From Halicephalobus mephisto (Eukaryota > Nematoda > Chromadorea > Rhabditida > Panagrolaimidae), in assembly GCA_009193035.1 (NCBI GenBank), contig SWDT01000290.1:38460-102459 (forward strand): 64,000 nt of DNA. The letters run 5' to 3'. Positions 59,076-64,000 of the stretch are shown piece by piece. Every line of letters starts with the position of its first letter. Position 1 is the stretch's first letter. The notes under the pieces were generated by a model. That model was not told the DNA's origin, did no database searches, and worked only from the letters and a program-made list of their open reading frames with translations. The translations under genes and the position numbers were made by a program.

Positions 59076-60764
59076 ATGTTCCTTCCAAAAGCAGAATTTA
59101 TTGGTCTATACATTGCCTACATGTTCTCCTGCTTGAGAGATCGAATATGGGGCTTTTCAAGTATTTTCATCATAGGAGATCTGGGTGGGCTCCGATTGGT
59201 TACCATCAATCAGTTATTTCAGGGATTGACTCAGATGGTGCTGACGTCTTTTGTAGGTAACTGGTATGACAGATCGGGAAGATGGTTGGGAGTTCAAGTC
59301 TGCTTGCTATTGAACAACTTATCTATAGCCATCTCGGCAGTATTTCTAGTTGTTTGTTTGATTCTGTCTGATGAATCGCGCGGAGATTCAGTCATTTATG
59401 TCGTATCGTTAATTAGTTCTATTGGACTCGGCGCTGTGTCGATGGCAGCGGGTTCCGGAGAAAAAACCGCATTCACGAAGGATTACATTGTGGTTATGGT
59501 ATCTTCCTTCTATGAAACAGAATCGCAAGATAAAACTTCACAAAATCCAACAACTATGGATTCAATGGAAAACAAAGTGACTAGACACACGAACAACCTT
59601 TCAAGTGAGTCCCATATGAATAACAATAATGGGTTGAAATTAATTTTTAAGAACAAAATGCAGTTTTGACAATAATCGATCAATCCTCATCGATTGTCTC
59701 ACCAATCATTGGAGGACTCATTGTGGATAATTTTGGATCGAAGACGACGACTTATATAATGATTGCTTATGTCATTATGGGATGGATTGGCGAAAGTTTG
59801 ACTCTTCATTGGGTTTATAAACGAGTCCCAGCTTTGGCAGTAAAGAACAAAGATGAAACTGCGATAAACCTACAACCAGAAAAGTTGACTGCTTTTGGAA
59901 TGGTCAAAGTTTACTTTAATCAAGCAGTCTTCCCCGCAGCATTGGGGCTATCACTTCTCTACATGAATGTTTTGGCATTTGATGGGATTTCGATCAGTTT
60001 TGGGAAGAAACAAGGCTTGGATTCTACGATTCTTGGTGTATTCCAAGCAATTGGATCGGCTCTAGGAGTACTAGCTGCCGTTACTTATCCTATTTTTGCA
60101 CACCGATTAGGGATACGAAAATCCGCTTTACTTGGACTGTCCACCGAATTTGCATCGTTGATCATTTGCATTATCTCTATTTTCCTTCCTGGAAGTCCTT
60201 TTGATCTCTCTGGGTATTTTGGATCTTTGAATTGGAATGTAAGTTAAGTTTTATCTAATGATCATTACCTACTTTGTATAGGATTGGTGGCACACATTTC
60301 TCGATACCTTCGACGCCACTTCGGACAAGAACAAGGATTCAGGGAACTCAACGGGAATGAACTGGTCCAAATTTGAAGTCGACAATGTTTCGGCAACAAG
60401 CTTATTTGCTATGTACTGCGGGATAACTTTGGCTCGATTCGGTCTTTGGTTAAGTGACTTGTCTATTTCCCAACTAATGCAAGAATCTGTTGATGAGTCC
60501 ATCAGAGGAACCGTCTTCGGAGTTCAAGCTGCATTTTGTCAGTTTTTCACCATCACCGAAGATATTCTCGCAATTTTATTGCCGGATTCCAAGACGTTTG
60601 GGCTTCTTGCCTTTGTTTCTGTAGCCGCTGTTGGATCTGCTCTTCTTCTTGTCTTTTGTTTTCATATAAAACAGATGAGAACGAAAGTCTTTGATAACGT
60701 CCACAACAAAGAAAAATCAATCGAAGAGCATTCTAGTTTCTCCATAACCAATGAACATTTTTAA
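59076..60764 (+). CDS. ferroportin-like iron exporter (SLC40)
   Basis: Three exons (59076-59604, 59664-60238, 60282-60764) join in phase to 528 residues. It is a twelve-helix plasma-membrane iron exporter of the major facilitator fold. Motifs are YIAYMFSCLRDRIWGFSSIF (ferroportin: ...GDRMWHFA), VGNWYDRSGRW, GSGEKTAFTKDYIVV, DQSSSIVSPIIGGLIVDNFGS, VYKRVPALAVKN, and ARFGLWLSDLSISQLMQESVDESIRGTVFGVQ. Spacing to mammalian ferroportin is close except for an insertion of about 35 residues after the fourth helix, rich in Ser/Thr/Asn. C. elegans has fpn-1.1 to 1.3; I do not assign one. The acceptor of exon 2 (AAAATGCAG) is weak in pyrimidines. Intact otherwise. Confidence 0.92.
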
Positions 60765-62389
60765 AACTTGTTGTAATTAATTGGAAATAATTTCAACCGT
60801 AAATATTTAAATCAAAACGTCACAAAAATTAGGCATTGGGTAGAAAGTCAGTCTAAATAAATATATCATCCAGTCTTTAGCTTTTCTTAATTTTAGGACA
60901 GAAACTAGACAGAAAGAGCACCAAAAGCGATAGTCTGAATATTAGGAAGCGGAGAATACTGTAGGGAATGAGCGAGGCTTCCGACTGTGATGGTTAAGAT
61001 CATATTATAAATCATATCCTTATCTTATTGTTCTGATAAAGATCATTATATTACTTTTGTTTCTATCTTAACACTTGAGAAATTGAATTTTTCAATGTAC
61101 AAAGTAATCAACAAGAAGATGATTAAGTTTTCATTTAATGAGAATCACTTTGTCCAAGCTGTAAAGTAGTGGAATAAAGCTTTTATATTAAGGATGCTAT
61201 TCTAGGAAGACCTGTTAAATTTTAAACTATACAAGTTTCTCAATTTCAAGTGCCTTATAAGGAGGATTTGGTTTAAGAGAGTAGATCGCATTCTCACGCA
61301 AATTTCTATTTCCTATTTGATCAAAAGCAATCTATCAATTTTATATAGATTTTTTGGTACTCGTTAACATCTTACACTTTTTGTAGAATGAGGAAAAATG
61401 AAACGATTTCTTCAGATATGTGATGTACAAAATAGTTTAAAATTTAAAACCAGAAGAAAGTTTTAGTAAATGCGTCAGCAGAGTTCTGAAGATTAGTTGT
61501 TCATCAATTGCTATGCGAGTCATCGAAGAAGGATTGCATATCTGTTATTGAAAATTTTTCCTTCTTTCCTGTGAAACCCCAAAATACTATCTTGAAAGTT
61601 AGAATCCGTACAGTTGTAAGCGTCAAAGCAATCAAAAGAACACAAAGTGCAATCCATGGAGTGGATTTCTTGCACTTTCATTCCTTTATCTTTAAATTAT
61701 ATGGATGAAATAAACATTGTTTATATGGTTCCTGCAACGGAAATTCATGCGCATAATTTTCTTTGCTTGAAATTTAAAGGGAAACGTGGCTAAAAAATTA
61801 ATTTCAACAAGAAGGAATCGCGCACTTTTATTTTCGCTGCAGGACTCTTGGGAACCTACCGTAAAGTGGTTTTTTAGATTACGACATTTGTTTCGAAACT
61901 TCCATTGTTGCGTGATTTTCTTTGTTTTTTATATTATTTTTTTTGTAATTTTTTGCGTTGTTTGATTTGAATTTTTCTCCTGATATATAAATTTCGAATG
62001 CTTAACTTAACGTGCTTATTAGAATTTCCCCAGCTTTCACTTTCCGAAATGTGTCATGTTCGAGTTTTGCCAAAATTTACTTCAAAAAATTTCTTAGATC
62101 ATCCCATATATGATTACAAATATGACTTTTTAAAAACGATAGACACACGCACCAAGGTTTGAAGGGACGTGATTTTGCTTGATCCTCGCAGACAATTGCT
62201 TTTAAATAATTTGTTTTTCAGGTACGATTGACATTGTGTCGAAGATACTCAGTATTTTAGAAGAACCTTTCAGCATGGATTCTAGTGCAAATGAGTAAGT
62301 AATTTTTGTTCATTTTGTCGACGCAGTTGAAAAGTGCAGTAGTGGTAGGAACAGCAGATGATTCATTAGAGGAGTGAGATTGATACTCT
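60765..62389. other. AT-rich intergenic region
   Basis: No gene supported. A 66-codon plus frame at 61508-61708 has no motif. A short plus frame (MDSSANE, at about 62275) is followed by a GTAAGT donor and might be a first exon, but nothing connects to it. Confidence 0.45.
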
Positions 62390-62420
62390 TTGCGAAATTT
62401 TCGCAAGTTTGGCGTTGCGC
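62390..62420 (+). repeat. short direct repeat, copy 1
   Basis: About 31 bp of the form TTGCGAAATTTTCGCAAGTT plus TGGCGTTGCG. Copy 2 at 63375-63405 differs by a few substitutions. Both begin an open frame that reads MR(N/K)FRKFGVA. Confidence 0.6.
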
Positions 62421-62677
62421 CTTTTTCGCCAATCTTTTTTTTTGAATATTTAATTTTTGACTCTTTTCATTCTCATTTAGCGAGAGGATGCAACAGAAAT
62501 CACCAATGGATGGTTTCTGTTAAGGTTGAAGTAATCACAATTGATGTAAGTTTATATTATTTATGTTCTTGGCCCTACAAAATTTGTTCCTGTCGAGTTT
62601 ATACAATTATTGAAGCTTTTGCAAAGATGTGTTTTCTGTGGAAGATTACCTGGAGGTAGAAGCAGTGGTCATAAGAG

Positions 62678-63002
62678 GAATTTGACAGTAAAAGTATCTG
62701 GAACAAATATTACGTTTACTCAAAAATGCAGTTGCAAGGAAAGTGAGAATGGAGAAGCTCATTGATTTACACAAAATTTTATTCCTCAAGCGAAAGTAAG
62801 AGCTGGTAACATTGCGATTGTATCTGCTGCTGGAGTAGCTCCTGTTTCTTTTACTGCTTTGAATTCCTTTTGTGAAGCCTTGGATATGCCATTTCTCTCG
62901 AATAATACGTTCTATAGAATCTCTCGTGAATATACAGTTCCAACTACTGAACAATTTTATGAAATACAAAGAAGAAAATCCACGTTCAGAAAGAAGCAAT
63001 AG
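62678..63002 (+). mobile_element. degraded transposase-like fragment
   Basis: One plus frame reads VSGTNITFTQKCSC, an in-frame TGA near 62763, then FTQNFIPQAKVRAGNIAIVS, LNSFCEALDMPF and SNNTFYRIS, to a stop at 63000-63002. The order (I-x-G...F..KC.C..., then GN..i.sA......, C..L.mp..S..TFY.i...Y..P) resembles a widespread animal family of uncharacterised transposase-derived proteins. The in-frame stop and lack of a catalytic region show decay. Family assignment is low confidence. Confidence 0.45.
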
Positions 63003-63124
63003 TGAAGACGATGAGAATGAATTTACCAACGTGTTATCAGATGAGTTGGAAATATTACTTACATTTAATGATTATGATGATGATATTGAAATTGATTAGT
63101 GAAATTGAGATCAAAAATGAAATA

Positions 63125-63370
63125 TTCAAAAAAAGAAAGTGTTGGATTGTGCACGATCTATTTGAGTGCAAGCCACACAGCGTTGGTTCCGAAGGAAAAT
63201 ATCCTGAGGACCAACGCAAGGCGTATGATTGCTTTATGGCGGCAATTTGGAGATTGCGCAATATTTGGAATAGAGTTGTGTTTTATCTCGTGCCTGAGGC
63301 CCCAATAAAGTTGTTCCCATATATTTGTATCTACACGCGGATCCGAATTCCCCAGCGACGATCCAACAGA
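63125..63370 (+). mobile_element. possible PIF/Harbinger-like transposase fragment
   Basis: The frame KKRKCWIVHDLFECKP, followed by PEDQRKAYDCF and IYTRIRIPQRR, loosely follows the start of Harbinger-type transposases ([KR]R..WV.p....r...G, then D...f, then T.wR..I...eR). No DDE region is visible and several positions are missing, so this is only suggestive. Confidence 0.22.
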
Positions 63371-63374
63371 AAGA

Positions 63375-63405
63375 TTGCGGAAATTTCGCAAGTTTGGTGT
63401 TGCAA
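63375..63405 (+). repeat. short direct repeat, copy 2
   Basis: TTGCGGAAATTTCGCAAGTT plus TGGTGTTGCA matches copy 1 at 62390-62420, about 80 percent by eye. It is followed by a GTATCTGCTGC stretch also present in the transposase-like fragment. Confidence 0.6.
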
Positions 63406-63621
63406 TAACGACCGTATCTGCTGCACATTCCAGGATATATGGTCAACAGCAGCAAAAACTGTCTCCTTTACTATATTATATGGATCTATGTGCTTATTTT
63501 TTTGCTCATACAGACTTGATTAAGTCTACCCAAAATATTCAGGATATTGCTATTTTACTGACATTGGGTATCACTGGAGCACGAGCGGAAGCTATATTTT
63601 GCATGGACTTTAAAAGCAAAC

Positions 63622-63839
63622 TGTTGGGATCAGTTAGTGCTTATTTCGAATGGTCTCTCAATGCACGTTACCTCACTCTCGCGTGTTCTAAATGTAAGGG
63701 TATAAAAGCCGAAGGGCTACCTCAGACACCAGTGTGTCATTCCTCATTTATTGTCTATTCTGTGTATCTCTATTAATAAAGTATTACTAATATTCTCTAT
63801 TCGTGATCCCTACGTTCCGGTTCTTTATTAACTCCAACA
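63622..63839 (+). repeat. solo LTR of a retrotransposon
   Basis: The 218-bp unit begins TGTTGG and ends CCAACA, a perfect six-base terminal inverted repeat of the TG...CA type. Inside are a TATA box (TATAAAAG at 63701-63708) and a poly(A) signal (AATAAA at 63775-63780) about 70 bp apart, the usual LTR order U3-R-U5. Flanks are CAAAC (63617-63621) and CAAAT (63840-63844), a near-perfect 5-bp target duplication. No primer-binding site or polypurine tract borders it, so it is a solo LTR rather than one end of a full element. TGTTGG termini are common in BEL/Pao and Gypsy elements. Confidence 0.65.
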
Positions 63840-64000
63840 CAAATGTAAGAAGGGATTACTTATAAACGACTTTTCATTTGAAATCAATGGGGAAGACATC
63901 AATGTAGATATCAAAATCTCAGCGGTGTAGTAAAAAGGTGTAGTTCGATTGGGCTGAACATTGTTGGGCAGAAAACTGTTGGTTCCTACTATTAGCAATT
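63840..64000. other. end of window, nothing seen
   Basis: 161 bp after the LTR, with no gene. Two further TGTTGG words (63964 and 63979) lie near the edge, but no repeat can be judged. Confidence 0.3.

Noticed and set aside
63964..63984. Second LTR start suggested by TGTTGG words at the window edge
   Set aside because: Only six-base matches and no shared downstream sequence with the solo LTR in the bases available.

Overview
This window is nuclear DNA from a nematode, most likely a rhabditid related to Caenorhabditis or Diploscapter; the species cannot be named from sequence alone. The evidence is: genes split by many 40-48 nt introns with T-rich TTTCAG acceptors; acceptor-like sites just upstream of start codons, as expected for spliced-leader trans-splicing; nematode-specific chemoreceptor classes (srx, and srh/sri type); and recognisable orthologues of tol-1, cfz-2, top-1, haf-9/haf-4, ndx-4, ima-3, pes-7, mboa-1, CLN3 and ferroportin. 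From memory, tol-1, top-1, haf-9, ndx-4 and pes-7 all lie on C. elegans chromosome I, which suggests a chromosome-I-derived segment with rearrangements and chemoreceptor genes inserted between conserved genes. No tRNA, rRNA or CRISPR-like feature was seen.

Layout. 1-3.2 kb: a small four-pass membrane protein gene, then a decayed RING-finger/coiled-coil (TRAIP-like) pseudogene. 3.2-9.3 kb (minus): a complete Toll receptor gene. 9.3-17.7 kb: a gene-poor, probably regulatory stretch between divergent Toll and Frizzled genes, with an AT-rich island and a possible broken minus-strand gene. 17.7-20.8 kb (plus): a Frizzled receptor. 21.5-23.8 kb (minus): DNA topoisomerase I. 24.5-27.4 kb (plus): a serine-rich orphan and an MMD/PAQR membrane protein. 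28.2-36.4 kb: an srx chemoreceptor, a TAP-like half ABC transporter, two small secreted proteins and an sri-type chemoreceptor. 37.1-39.3 kb (minus): a Friend-of-GATA-like zinc-finger regulator with a cluster of GATA sites in front of it. 39.6-42.2 kb: divergent Ap4A hydrolase (ndx-4) and importin alpha (ima-3). 43.2-49.0 kb: IQGAP (pes-7), preceded by a spliced upstream reading frame whose stop overlaps the IQGAP start. 50.0-51.7 kb (minus): sterol O-acyltransferase. 52.1-57.2 kb: CLN3, a chemoreceptor, and a type II membrane orphan with a GC-AG intron. 59.1-60.8 kb: ferroportin. 60.8-64 kb: AT-rich repeats with transposase-like debris and a solo LTR.

Exon models were built by hand from splice motifs and reading-frame continuity. 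Most multi-exon models close exactly in phase, which is the main support for the coordinates. Each CDS entry spans start to stop codon, including introns. The genes do not form one pathway. The most coherent signals are developmental signalling (Toll next to Frizzled), a GATA cofactor apparently under GATA control, and lysosomal/gut transport genes (the TAP-like transporter and CLN3).
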